Assembly (NCBI RefSeq): GCF_048771995.1
Contig: NC_133030.1
Location: 64,850,001-64,914,000, forward strand
Origin: Taeniopygia guttata
Lineage: Eukaryota > Chordata > Aves > Passeriformes > Estrildidae
Direction: 5' to 3'
Length of the DNA stretch: 64,000 nucleotides
Below, piece by piece: positions 45,350 through 57,084 of this stretch (position 1 is its first letter; each line of letters begins with the position of its first letter). Position numbers and translations under genes: made by a program. The notes beneath the pieces are model-generated. The model saw only the letters and a list, made by a program, of their open reading frames with translations. It was not told the origin of the DNA and did not search any database.

Positions 45350-47110
45350 GTAAATGTTTCATATAGCCCCGCAAGTAGTAATCATCCTGTCCATGCAAAA
45401 AAAACCTGCTGCCTGAGGGATGGGCCCCAAACCAGAGGTGTTTCTCATTTACCTACAAAGCGTCTGGCTTTAGCATGTGTAGTCAGTTTTTGTGAACATG
45501 TGAGTCCATTGCCTGCTCTAACAGAGTTAGTGACTTACTTTCAGTGGTTGTAGAGAGTTTCACTAAAACAGCACTGTTTGTAGTCCACTGTGTGACTTAG
45601 GAGACACAATAGCCAGACAATTCTGCAAGTGTAATATAACTGTATGTGGCGTTCCCAGAAAATGCTCTGAAGTCTTCTCTCCGTTGCACCATGGTGATAA
45701 AAACCACTGCTGCTTTTCAAGCTCCACGAGGCCATGCTGTGCTGTGCTGAAAGGGATAGAAAAGCCAATTAGCTCTGAAAAGTGAAGGGCAGGCAGAGAG
45801 GGGTGCTCTGGCCTGGAATTCCCTCCCTTTGGCAGCAGCAAAGGTCAGCTGTGCAGCCAAATTTCAGTGACCACATGTGGATCCAGCTTGTGCGTGTTGC
45901 CAGCTATCTGCACAGGGAGTGGGAGAGGGTGGGGAGGAAGAATTGATTCTGGAAGGGGAAAGCCTGAGTTAAAGGGAAAAGTGGAGTGAAATGTGACAGC
46001 TGGGATTTCCAGAAGATAGTTTGATGGATGCTGGCCATCCAGCTTCCCTAGAACTCTTTATCAGTAACACCCTCTATATCTCCCTGAGTGACTTTTAGCC
46101 TGTCTGGCAGTTTTCAGCATCAGTGTGTGAGCGAAAAGAGGTGGAAGGCAGTTCTCTCTGATTTGGCAGCTCTGGGACTTTGTGCTGCTGGCTGAGGGTC
46201 TGGATTTCTCAGGAACTTCCTGGCTACCTGTGGCTCCCACAGGCTTGTAGGACTGGGCTTAGAGAAACCCTGAGCTGCCCGATGTCTGCTCTTGCTGCAG
46301 CTCTTCTGAATAGTCCTGGGTGTGGATGTGAGCCTGCAGTCCTTGGGAGGCAGAATTCACTCCACAATCCCAAGGGGCTTGCTCTATCTGTCAGTGCAGG
46401 CCAGCTGTGGGAATCCTCCAAGTCCCTTTATCCTGTTCTGTGTGTCAAGGCCCTGTGGCTGACCACGAGTGCCCCGAGCTGCCATGGACCCTTCTTGCAA
46501 GGGCAATTGTTTTCAGAGTCAGCGTAGGTGCTGGCTACCTTTGGAAAAGTGTGAATACCCCGGGGAAATCCATGGGGCAGACACCTTGGGCCATACTGTG
46601 TGCTGGCACCATCAGCTGGCATGATACAGACAGAGGTGCTTTGCTTTTGGTGTGAAACTTTGGTAATGGTGAGACTTCTTGGTTAGGTCAGAAGGTTTTA
46701 GAGGGAAATGTCCACTCACGTGATCAAAAGAGAAGATCCTGGCATGGTTAAAAATGGGAAACAGTGAGCTTGTAGGTTTAGGTGATCTGCTTGTGGTCAT
46801 TCTTCAGACTTTTAATATTCATGCAGAAGTTTGGCAGAAACAGGAAACTTATGTGTAGACCAAAATCAGTTCAGCTTCTACAGTAAATGGTATTAACTGG
46901 TGTTATGTAACTTTGACCCTTTGGAGAGATCTAAATCTGGCCTTTCCCAAGTTCTGATGGAGTAAAATAACTGTTTCCCAGTCTTTTATTTGCAGATGCT
47001 CTAAATACTGTTGCTGGGGATCTATATAAAAAATTCAAAGGTAAGTAAAAATAAGTATTAGCAGTATGTGTGAAATATAATATAAATAATAATTTGTCTA
47101 TCTTGCTACC

Positions 47111-47111
<1 letters not shown>

Positions 47112-47148
<37 letters not shown>

Positions 47149-47160
47149 ATATATTTCTAA
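47112..47160. repeat. (TA)n microsatellite, unit 2
   Basis: Same position and a single TGATATATA end as in unit 1. Confidence 0.9.
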
Positions 47161-47821
47161 ATACGTCACTATAAAGTAGAAATGCAAATGTGACTATAAT
47201 GATGAAAACAATATATAAATATTCGAGTATCGTTTAAAGAAGGGGCTTTTTTTTGCTTTTTATTTGGTTAGAGGCAGGGTTTTAATGGAAGAAAAATGAA
47301 TATACCTTTTATTTTGATATCATTCTAAATATAGAAATATATATTCAATGTATGCAGAGATTTTTCTATTCTATCTCTTCTGAATATTTATTTTCATTTC
47401 TATTTTATACTTTCATATAACACCATACATCAATCTACATTTTAAACGTAAATTTGAATATAAATGCGAAATATAGAGATAAATTTAAACGCAGTTTAAA
47501 AGAAAAGGGGTTTTTAAAAGATTTTTACTTGGATAGAGGCAGGGGTTTATTTTAAGCAATATAAACCTTTTAGAAATAGAAATCTATCTATAGAAATATG
47601 TAAGCAATGTATTAAGCAATGCATAAAAATATAAATTGTAATAAAGGAATAAATGTAAGAAATTATAAAAATACAATTACACATCAATATACGTTATAAA
47701 TCCGAATGTGAATATAAATATGAAAAATATAAAAATAAAAGAGCTTGAAATGCAGTTTAAAAGAGAAGGTTTTTGCTTTTGGTTCCTGTTGGGTTAGAGG
47801 CAGGGGTTTTTCTGCTGGCGT
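47161..47821. repeat. AT-rich module before the unit 3 promoter
   Basis: Cores near 47,232, 47,492 and 47,753, arranged as before the unit 2 promoter. No gene. Confidence 0.8.
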
Positions 47822-48667
47822 TCTTTTCCGCGCGGGATGTTTTGGGGCATTTGCTGCAGGGCAGGTTCCGGAGGGCATCGCGCCCGTTCTTTTCTGCCGC
47901 CGGCCCCGCCCGCGGCCCCGAGGCGAGCGGCGGCCCCCGGCGGTGGCGGGCGGCAGTGCTGCCGCCCTGTGGGCAGAGGGCGGTACTGCAGCCCGCCGCC
48001 CGCGGCCGCCATCTTGGGAGTGGCTTGTCGCGGACTCGCTTGACCTTCTCGAGATGGCGCGAAAAAGAGGACGTCGGCATTCGAGGACCCGTGTCTGTTT
48101 TTTCTACACTGCCTGAATTGTCCCCAACGCCGGCGCCCCCCGACGGGATTTTCCGCGGCGGTTCCGGTGCCGTGCACAGGGGCTGTGGGGTCAGCAGCAC
48201 CGCGAGCGTGCGGGTTTTTGGCGGGGGCCGACGGGCATCGGCGTAATACGCCTCTCTCCGTCCAGGTCCCCACGGGCCGCCATCTTGCGAGTCCCTGGTG
48301 GCGGGCTCGCTTGAAAAGTGCTGCCCCCATTGTGGGCAGAGGGCGGTACTGCAGCCGCCGGTGCCGGGGCGGGAGCGCGCGGCGAGCGGCGCGCGGGGCG
48401 GTGTCTGTGAGCGCAGGGCGGGGGGCGGCGGCGGCTCGGGCGGCCCGAGCCTCAAAAACAAGCTCTGGTCAGGAAACAGGCTTGGTGCTTTGCGCGCAGA
48501 AGAGGAATTTCCAGTGCGCATGCGCCTAGCGGCCATGACACTGTACGGAAAATGGAACTCTGCTGTAGGAAGGCGGCCATGATGCTGTACGGAAATTCCA
48601 GTGCGCATGCGCAAAGCGGGCGTACGGCAAAGGAAACCGCGCATGCGCACTGCGTGGGGGGGGAGAA
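47822..48667 (+). promoter_or_regulatory. CpG-island promoter of unit 3
   Basis: Same arrangement, with all three NRF1 palindromes intact. The base before the third one differs (GGAAACCGCGCATGC in place of GGGAACCGCGCATGC), a change shared only with unit 4. Confidence 0.8.
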
Positions 48668-48676
48668 CCTTGCCAT

Positions 48677-48878
48677 CTGTTTTTTGGGGGTTTGGGATTT
48701 TTGGAAATTTGGTGTTTTGGGAGTTTGGGGGGTTTTGGGGATTTGGGAATTTGGGGTTTGGGATTTTGGGGATTTGGGGATTTGGGGTTCGGGTTCCCGG
48801 GATCCCGGCCCTGCTCAGCCTCTCCCGGATCCGCAGCAGCTCCGGAACCGCCTCGAAACGGAGCCGGGACCCGCCCGG
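48677..48878 (+). other. G-rich tract and exon-1-like segment, unit 3
   Basis: Equivalent segment with donor GTGAGC at 48,879. The open frames and donor are preserved. Confidence 0.5.
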
Positions 48879-48890
48879 GTGAGCCTGAAA

Positions 48891-51599
48891 CCCCAAATCC
48901 CCCAAAAATCCCCCCAAACCTCAGACATCCCCCAAAAATCCCCTAAATTTCAAATTCCCAACCCCCCCCCCCAAACCCCCCCAAAAAACACTAGACCTCA
49001 AAAAAACCCAAAACCCCAAAATCCTCCAAAAATCCCCAAATCCCAAACCCCCAAATCCCCTACATCCCCAAAAACCCCAAATATTCCCCAAAAATCCCCT
49101 CAATTCCAAAATCCCAAACCCCAAAAATCCCCCAGATCCCAAACCCCCAAAATCCCCTAAAAATCCCCCCTGAAGTCCCCCAAATCCCCAAAACCCCCCA
49201 AATATCCCCCCCAAAAATCCCCCAAACCCCAAAATCCTCCAAAAATCCCCAAATCCCAAACCCCAAAATCCCCTAAATCCCCCCAAACCCCAAAATGCTC
49301 CAAAAATTCCCCAAAAATCCCCTAAATCCAAAATCCCAAACCCCAAAAATCCCCTAAATCCCAAAATCCTCCAAAAATCCCCCAAAAATCCCCAAAATCC
49401 CAAACACCCAAATCCCCTACATCCCCAAAAACCCCAAATATTCCCCAAAAATCCCCTCAATTCCAAAATCCCAAACCCCAAAAATCCCCCAGATCCCAAA
49501 CCCCCAAAATCCCCTAAAAATCCCCCCTGAAGTCCCCCAAATCCCCAAAACCCCCCAAATATCCCCCCCAAAAATCCCCCAAACCCCAAAATCCTCCAAA
49601 AATCCCCAAATCCCAAACCCCAAAATCCCCTAAATCCCCCCAAACCCCAAAATGCTCCAAAAATCCCCCAAAATCCCCTAAATCCAAAATCCCAAACCCC
49701 AAAAATCCCCTAAATCCCAAAATCCTCCAAAAATCCCCCAAAAATCCCCAAAATCCCAAACACCCAAATCCCCTACATCCCCAAAAACCCCAAATATTCC
49801 CCAAAAATCCCCTCAATTCCAAAATCCCAAACCCCAAAAATCCCCCAGATCCCAAACCCCCAAAATCCCCTAAAAATCCCCCCTGAAGTCCCCCAAATCC
49901 CCAAAACCCCCCAAATATCCCCCCAAAAATCCCCCAAACCCCAAAATCCTCCAAAAATCCCCAAATCCCAAACCCCAAAATCCCCTAAATCCCCCCAAAC
50001 CCCAAAATGCTCCAAAAATCCCCCAAAAATCCCCTAAATCCAAAATCCCAAACCCCAAAAATCCCCTAAATCCCAAAATCCTCCAAAAATCCCCCAAAAA
50101 TCCCCAAAATCCCAAACCCCCAAATCCCCTACATCCCCAAAAACCCCAAATATTCCCCAAAAATCCCCTCAATTCCAAAATCCCAAACCCCAAAAATCCC
50201 CCAGATCCCAAACCCCCAAAATCCCCTAAAAATCCCCCCTGAAGTCCCCCAAATCCCCAAAACCCCCCAAATATCCCCCCCAAAAATCCCCCAAACCCCA
50301 AAATCCTCCAAAAATCCCCAAATCCCAAACCCCAAAATCCCCTAAATCCCCCCAAACCCCAAAATGCTCCAAAAATCCCCCAAAAATCCCCTAAATCCAA
50401 AATCCCAAACCCCAAAAATCCCCTAAATCCCAAAATCCTCCAAAAATCCCCCAAAAATCCCCAAAATCCCAAACCCCCAAATCCCCTACATCCCCAAAAA
50501 CCCCAAATATTCCCCAAAAATCCCCTCAATTCCAAAATCCCAAACCCCAAAAATCCCCCAGATCCCAAACCCCCAAAATCCCCTAAAAATCCCCCCTGAA
50601 GTCCCCCAAATCCCCAAAACCCCCCAAATATCCCCCCCAAAAATCCCCCAAACCCCAAAATCCTCCAAAAATCCCCAAATCCCAAACCCCAAAATCCCCT
50701 AAATCCCCCCAAACCCCAAAATGCTCCAAAAATCCCCCAAAAATCCCCTAAATCCAAAATCCCAAACCCCTAAAATCCCCTAAATCCCAAAATCCTCCAA
50801 AAATCCCCCAAAAATCCCCAAAATCCCAAACCCCCAAATCCCCTACATCCCCAAAAACCCCAAATATTCCCCAAAAATCCCCTCAATTCCAAAATCCCAA
50901 ACCCCAAAAATCCCCCAGATCCCAAACCCCCAAAATCCCCTAAAAATCCCCCCTGAAGTCCCCCAAATCCCCAAAACCCCCCAAATATCCCCCCCAAAAA
51001 TCCCCCAAACCCCAAAATCCTCCAAAAATCCCCAAATCCCAAACCCCAAAATCCCCTAAATCCCCCCAAACCCCAAATGCTCCAAAAATCCCCCAAAAAT
51101 CCCCTAAATCCAAAATCCCAAACCCCAAAAATCCCCTAAATCCCAAAATCCTCCAAAAATCCCCCAAAAATCCCCAAAATCCCAAACCCCCAAATCCCCT
51201 ACATCCCCAAAAACCCCAAATATTCCCCAAAAATTCCCTCAATTCCAAAATCCCAAACCCCAAAAATCCCCCAGATCCCAAACCCCCAAAATCCCCTAAA
51301 AATCCCCCCTGAAGTCCCCCAAATCCCCAAAACCCCCCAAATATCCCCCCCAAAAATCCCCCAAACCCCAAAATCCTCCAAAAATCCCCAAATCCCAAAC
51401 CCCAAAATCCCCTAAATCCCCCCAAACCCCAAAATGCTCCAAAAATCCCCCAAAAATCCCCTAAATCCAAAATCCCAAACCCCTAAAATCCCCTAAATCC
51501 CAAAATCCTCCAAAAATCCCCCAAAAATCCCCAAAATCCCAAACACCCAAATCCCCTAAATCCCAAAAAAACCCAAATATTCCCCAAAAATCCCCTAAA
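48891..51599. repeat. Nested 357-bp minisatellite, unit 3 (seven copies)
   Basis: Marker word CCCTACATCCCC at about 49,058, 49,415, 49,771, 50,127, 50,484, 50,841 and 51,197. The longest version in the window. Consecutive copies are almost identical, and the variant AACCCCTAAAATCCCC appears at 50,766 and again at 51,479. Confidence 0.93.
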
Positions 51600-51675
51600 T
51601 TGGGGATTTGGGAATTTTGGGATTTGGGAATTCCCACCCCTCCCCCCTCCCTCATTCCCGTTTTTTTTTTTTCAG

Positions 51676-52407
51676 CTCCCGCTGGGAATTCCGGACCCCC
51701 CCGCCCAAACGGCTCCGAGCAGCTCCAGAAAACACCCAAAAAAATTCCCAAAATTCCCAGGAAATCGTGGAGAAAGCGGCGCCGGCCCGGAGGCTGCAGA
51801 TCCCCGCCGGAAATCCGGGAATTCCGACAGGAAATTCAGGAATTCTGGCGGAAAATTCAGGAATTCCAGAAAGAAATTCGGGAATTCCAGTTGGAAATTC
51901 AGGAATTCCAACGGGAAATTCGGGACTCCTGGCTGGAAATGCAGGAATGGCATCAGGAAATCCGGGAATTCTGTCAGGAAATCCGGGAATTCCGGGAATC
52001 CCGGTGCGTTCCCAACTTTCCGTGGCTCAGTTTTACGGGAGCCGGAATTACCGGGACCCCCCGGAGCGGAAACGGCTCCGGGAGCTGCTGGGGCACGGAG
52101 AGATCCCGGAAAAAACCCGGAATTCCGGGAATTCCGACAGGAAATTCCGGAATCCCGGCGGGAAATCCGGGGATTCCGCCAGGAAACCGGGAATTCCGCC
52201 AGGAAATCTGGGAATTCTGCCAGGAAGGGCAGCTCCAAAGGCAAAGGGAGCAGCGGGAATTCCCGGAATTCCAGGCTGGGGAATTCCAGGATTGAGAATT
52301 CCCAGATTTCCAATGTTGAGAACTCCCGGAATTCCAGGATGGGGAATTCCCGGATTTCCGGGATTGGGAATTCCTGCAGAATTCCAGGATGAAGAATTCC
52401 CTCATTT
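51676..52407 (+). other. Heptad-repeat exon-like segment, unit 3
   Basis: Same segment, with the nine heptads at 51,813-52,001 unchanged. One base is missing at about 52,185 (AGGAAACCGGGAATT) compared with units 1 and 2, which moves the downstream frame. The loss lies after the heptad run. Confidence 0.45.
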
Positions 52408-52417
52408 GCTTTGATAG

Positions 52418-53530
52418 ACTTTCCTGCCCCTGGCACAGAGGGAGGGGCTATAAACCAAATTGTCATTACAAATCTGTCTGAAAAGGACCTAAAATTAGAT
52501 GCCATGAAAATGGCTCTGGGAATCCCCAAAGTCCCAGCTACGGTAAGAATCAGACTTTGTGCCTCTGTCCTGGAAGAGCACAGCACTGCAATGCATCCTA
52601 ACACATTTTGCAACCTTCTAACAGATATATTTCATCTCATGCAAGAAGACAGATGAGTAATTCCCAGGAGCTTCATGCAAAATTGGCCCTAAAGCAGATC
52701 CCAGTAGGCATCAAGGTAAGCAAAGAAATGTAGCCCTTTCCATTTTAGCCAGCTGCAGTTGACAACAGATTTCAAATTTAGACTTCAAACATTCTCATGA
52801 AGAAATTAACCCTTAGGTTGTTGTGGCTTTACTGTGATCCATGTAAAATAGCACCTTTTCCTTGTGCATTTTTTTTAACACAACACTTTTTTTTTTTATT
52901 TTTTCCTTGCTAGGCTGGATTCTGTATGCTGCAAGGCTGTCATATCAGGATATGCTGCAAAAGAGTTTGTTGCATCTTCTTCCTGAAAAGTTGGTGGAGT
53001 TTCTCTCTATGCAGAGGGTACAACATTTATGGTCAGGACAGGGTTTTCTTGCTTTGTGGTTTTCTTGCTGCTGCTGCTGCTTTTAAAGGGGTCAACACTC
53101 TTAGCTCCAGGAAACTGAAACTAAATGTGAGCAGGGACTGGAGGAAGGAAGCAGGGAGGATCCACTACAAGATTCCAAAAACTAAATAAAGCAGGATTCA
53201 ACTGCCAGTGGCTGAATAGCAGCAATTTATGAGCTGTTCCTCAAAAGCCCCAGACAAGCACCAAGTCCTGTGGGAAGCTGGAGATTGACAGAAGACACCT
53301 CCAGAAGAGTCTGCTGTTGAAATTTCCTTTAAGCCTTTTTGGTTTTTTTTTTTTTTTTCAGGTGGATCATCCAGACCTGGCAAATGCATAAGGTCAGCCC
53401 TTGGAAGAGCAAAAAGCTCTCGCCAAGAAAACCAAACGAGTGGCTGAAATCTGTCCATTTGTCTGCCTGTCTTTTTGGCCTTGGATTACTGTGCTTTTCA
53501 AAGCTATTCTTTCATAACTTGGATAAAAAG
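52418..53530 (+). pseudogene. Cluster of splice-flanked open segments, unit 3
   Basis: Equivalent segments at 52,418-52,542, 52,625-52,715, 52,914-53,017 and 53,362-53,530. Splice sites, frames and the in-frame TAA are as in unit 1. Confidence 0.45.
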
Positions 53531-55291
53531 GTAAATGTTTCATATAGCCCCGCAAGTAGTAATCATCCTGTCCATGCAAAAAAAACCTGCTGCCTGAGGG
53601 ATGGGCCCCAAACCAGAGGTGTTTCTCATTTACCTACAAAGCGTCTGGCTTTAGCATGTGTAGTCAGTTTTTGTGAACATGTGAGTCCATTGCCTGCTCT
53701 AACAGAGTTAGTGACTTACTTTCAGTGGTTGTAGAGAGTTTCACTAAAACAGCACTGTTTGTAGTCCACTGTGTGACTTAGGAGACACAATAGCCAGACA
53801 ATTCTGCAAGTGTAATATAACTGTATGTGGCGTTCCCAGAAAATGCTCTGAAGTCTTCTCTCCGTTGCACCATGGTGATAAAAACCACTGCTGCTTTTCA
53901 AGCTCCACGAGGCCATGCTGTGCTGTGCTGAAAGGGATAGAAAAGCCAATTAGCTCTGAAAAGTGAAGGGCAGGCAGAGAGGGGTGCTCTGGCCTGGAAT
54001 TCCCTCCCTTTGGCAGCAGCAAAGGTCAGCTGTGCAGCCAAATTTCAGTGACCACATGTGGATCCAGCTTGTGCGTGTTGCCAGCTATCTGCACAGGGAG
54101 TGGGAGAGGGTGGGGAGGAAGAATTGATTCTGGAAGGGGAAAGCCTGAGTTAAAGGGAAAAGTGGAGTGAAATGTGACAGCTGGGATTTCCAGAAGATAG
54201 TTTGATGGATGCTGGCCATCCAGCTTCCCTAGAACTCTTTATCAGTAACACCCTCTATATCTCCCTGAGTGACTTTTAGCCTGTCTGGCAGTTTTCAGCA
54301 TCAGTGTGTGAGCGAAAAGAGGTGGAAGGCAGTTCTCTCTGATTTGGCAGCTCTGGGACTTTGTGCTGCTGGCTGAGGGTCTGGATTTCTCAGGAACTTC
54401 CTGGCTACCTGTGGCTCCCACAGGCTTGTAGGACTGGGCTTAGAGAAACCCTGAGCTGCCCGATGTCTGCTCTTGCTGCAGCTCTTCTGAATAGTCCTGG
54501 GTGTGGATGTGAGCCTGCAGTCCTTGGGAGGCAGAATTCACTCCACAATCCCAAGGGGCTTGCTCTATCTGTCAGTGCAGGCCAGCTGTGGGAATCCTCC
54601 AAGTCCCTTTATCCTGTTCTGTGTGTCAAGGCCCTGTGGCTGACCACGAGTGCCCCGAGCTGCCATGGACCCTTCTTGCAAGGGCAATTGTTTTCAGAGT
54701 CAGCGTAGGTGCTGGCTACCTTTGGAAAAGTGTGAATACCCCGGGGAAATCCATGGGGCAGACACCTTGGGCCATACTGTGTGCTGGCACCATCAGCTGG
54801 CATGATACAGACAGAGGTGCTTTGCTTTTGGTGTGAAACTTTGGTAATGGTGAGACTTCTTGGTTAGGTCAGAAGGTTTTAGAGGGAAATGTCCACTCAC
54901 GTGATCAAAAGAGAAGATCCTGGCATGGTTAAAAATGGGAAACAGTGAGCTTGTAGGTTTAGGTGATCTGCTTGTGGTCATTCTTCAGACTTTTAATATT
55001 CATGCAGAAGTTTGGCAGAAACAGGAAACTTATGTGTAGACCAAAATCAGTTCAGCTTCTACAGTAAATGGTATTAACTGGTGTTATGTAGCTTTGACCC
55101 TTTGGAGAGATCTAAATCTGGCCTTTCCCAAGTTCTGATGGAGTAAAATAACTGTTTCCCAGTCTTTTATTTGCAGATGCTCTAAATACTGTTGCTGGGG
55201 ATCTATATAAAAAATTCAAAGGTAAGTAAAAATAAGTATTAGCAGTATGTGTGAAATATAATATAAATAATAATTTGTCTATCTTGCTACC

Positions 55292-55292
<1 letters not shown>

Positions 55293-55325
<33 letters not shown>

Positions 55326-55350
55326 ATATATATATATATGATATATATTT
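55293..55350. repeat. (TA)n microsatellite, unit 3
   Basis: Longer form with two TGATATATA interruptions, a structure shared with unit 4 only. Confidence 0.9.
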
Positions 55351-56015
55351 CTAAATACGTCACTATAAAGTAGAAATGCAAATGTGACTATAATGATGAA
55401 AACAATATATAAATATTCGAGTATCGTTTAAAGAAGGGGCTTTTTTTTGCTTTTTATTTGGTTAGAGGCAGGGTTTTAATGGAAGAAAAATGAATATACC
55501 TTTTATTTTGATATCATTCTAAATATAGAAATATATATTCAATGTATGCAGAGATTTTTCTATTCTATCTCTTCTGAATATTTATTTTCATTTCTATTTT
55601 ATACTTTCATATAACACCATACATCAATCTACATTTTAAACGTAAATTTGAATATAAATGCGAAATATAGAGATAAATTTAAACGCAGTTTAAAAGAAAA
55701 GGGGTTTTTAAAAGATTTTTACTTGGATAGAGGCAGGGGTTTATTTTAAGCAATATAAACCTTTTAGAAATAGAAATCTATCTATAGAAATATGTAAGCA
55801 ATGTATTAAGCAATGCATAAAAATATAAATTGTAATAAAGGAATAAATGTAAGAAATTATAAAAATACAATTACACATCAATATACGTTATAAATCCGAA
55901 TGTGAATATAAATATGAAAAATATAAAAATAAAAGAGCTTGAAATGCAGTTTAAAAGAGAAGGTTTTTGCTTTTGGTTCCTGTTGGGTTAGAGGCAGGGG
56001 TTTTTCTGCTGGCGT
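55351..56015. repeat. AT-rich module before the unit 4 promoter
   Basis: Cores near 55,426, 55,686 and 55,947, arranged as in the other units. No gene. Confidence 0.8.
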
Positions 56016-56861
56016 TCTTTTCCGCGCGGGATGTTTTGGGGCATTTGCTGCAGGGCAGGTTCCGGAGGGCATCGCGCCCGTTCTTTTCTGCCGCCGGCCC
56101 CGCCCGCGGCCCCGAGGCGAGCGGCGGCCCCCGGCGGTGGCGGGCGGCAGTGCTGCCGCCCTGTGGGCAGAGGGCGGTACTGCAGCCCGCCGCCCGCGGC
56201 CGCCATCTTGGGAGTGGCTTGTCGCGGACTCGCTTGACCTTCTCGAGATGGCGCGAAAAAGAGGACGTCGGCATTCGAGGACCCGTGTCTGTTTTTTCTA
56301 CACTGCCTGAATTGTCCCCAACGCCGGCGCCCCCCGACGGGATTTTCCGCGGCGGTTCCGGTGCCGTGCACAGGGGCTGTGGGGTCAGCAGCACCGCGAG
56401 CGTGCGGGTTTTTGGCGGGGGCCGACGGGCATCGGCGTAATACGCCTCTCTCCGTCCAGGTCCCCACGGGCCGCCATCTTGCGAGTCCCTGGTGGCGGGC
56501 TCGCTTGAAAAGTGCTGCCCCCATTGTGGGCAGAGGGCGGTACTGCAGCCGCCGGTGCCGGGGCGGGAGCGCGCGGCGAGCGGCGCGCGGGGCGGTGTCT
56601 GTGAGCGCAGGGCGGGGGGCGGCGGCGGCTCGGGCGGCCCGAGCCTCAAAAACAAGCTCTGGTCAGGAAACAGGCTTGGTGCTTTGCGCGCAGAAGAGGA
56701 ATTTCCAGTGCGCATGCGCCTAGCGGCCATGACACTGTACGGAAAATGGAACTCTGCTGTAGGAAGGCGGCCATGATGCTGTACGGAAATTCCAGTGCGC
56801 ATGCGCAAAGCGGGCGTACGGCAAAGGAAACCGCGCATGCGCACTGCGTGGGGGGGGAGAA
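56016..56861 (+). promoter_or_regulatory. CpG-island promoter of unit 4
   Basis: Same arrangement as in unit 3, with the same shared variant before the third NRF1 site. All predicted factor sites are preserved. Confidence 0.8.
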
Positions 56862-56870
56862 CCTTGCCAT

Positions 56871-57072
56871 CTGTTTTTTGGGGGTTTGGGATTTTTGGAA
56901 ATTTGGTGTTTTGGGAGTTTGGGGGGTTTTGGGGATTTGGGAATTTGGGGTTTGGGATTTTGGGGATTTGGGGATTTGGGGTTCGGGTTCCCGGGATCCC
57001 GGCCCTGCTCAGCCTCTCCCGGATCCGCAGCAGCTCCGGAACCGCCTCGAAACGGAGCCGGGACCCGCCCGG
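56871..57072 (+). other. G-rich tract and exon-1-like segment, unit 4
   Basis: Equivalent segment with donor GTGAGC at 57,073. The open frames and donor are preserved. Confidence 0.5.
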
Positions 57073-57084
57073 GTGAGCCTGAAA

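Larger units (their letters stand above)
40930..47683. repeat. Macrosatellite unit 2 (6,754 bp)
   Basis: The shortest complete unit, with three copies of the 357-bp repeat. It shares several variants with unit 1 and not with units 3 and 4: GGGAACCGCGCATGCGC near 41,879 and the intact GCCAGGAAATCCGGGAATT near 43,998. A private difference is a pure poly-T run at 44,708, where the others read TTTTTATTTTTTCC. Confidence 0.95.
47684..55877. repeat. Macrosatellite unit 3 (8,194 bp)
   Basis: The longest unit, with seven copies of the 357-bp repeat, one of them losing an A in CCCCCAAAATCCCC near 49,667. It shares with unit 4 the AGGAAACCGCGCATGC variant (48,631), a one-base-shorter GCCAGGAAACCGGG (52,179) and a second TGATATATA interruption in the AT microsatellite (55,320). 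Confidence 0.95.
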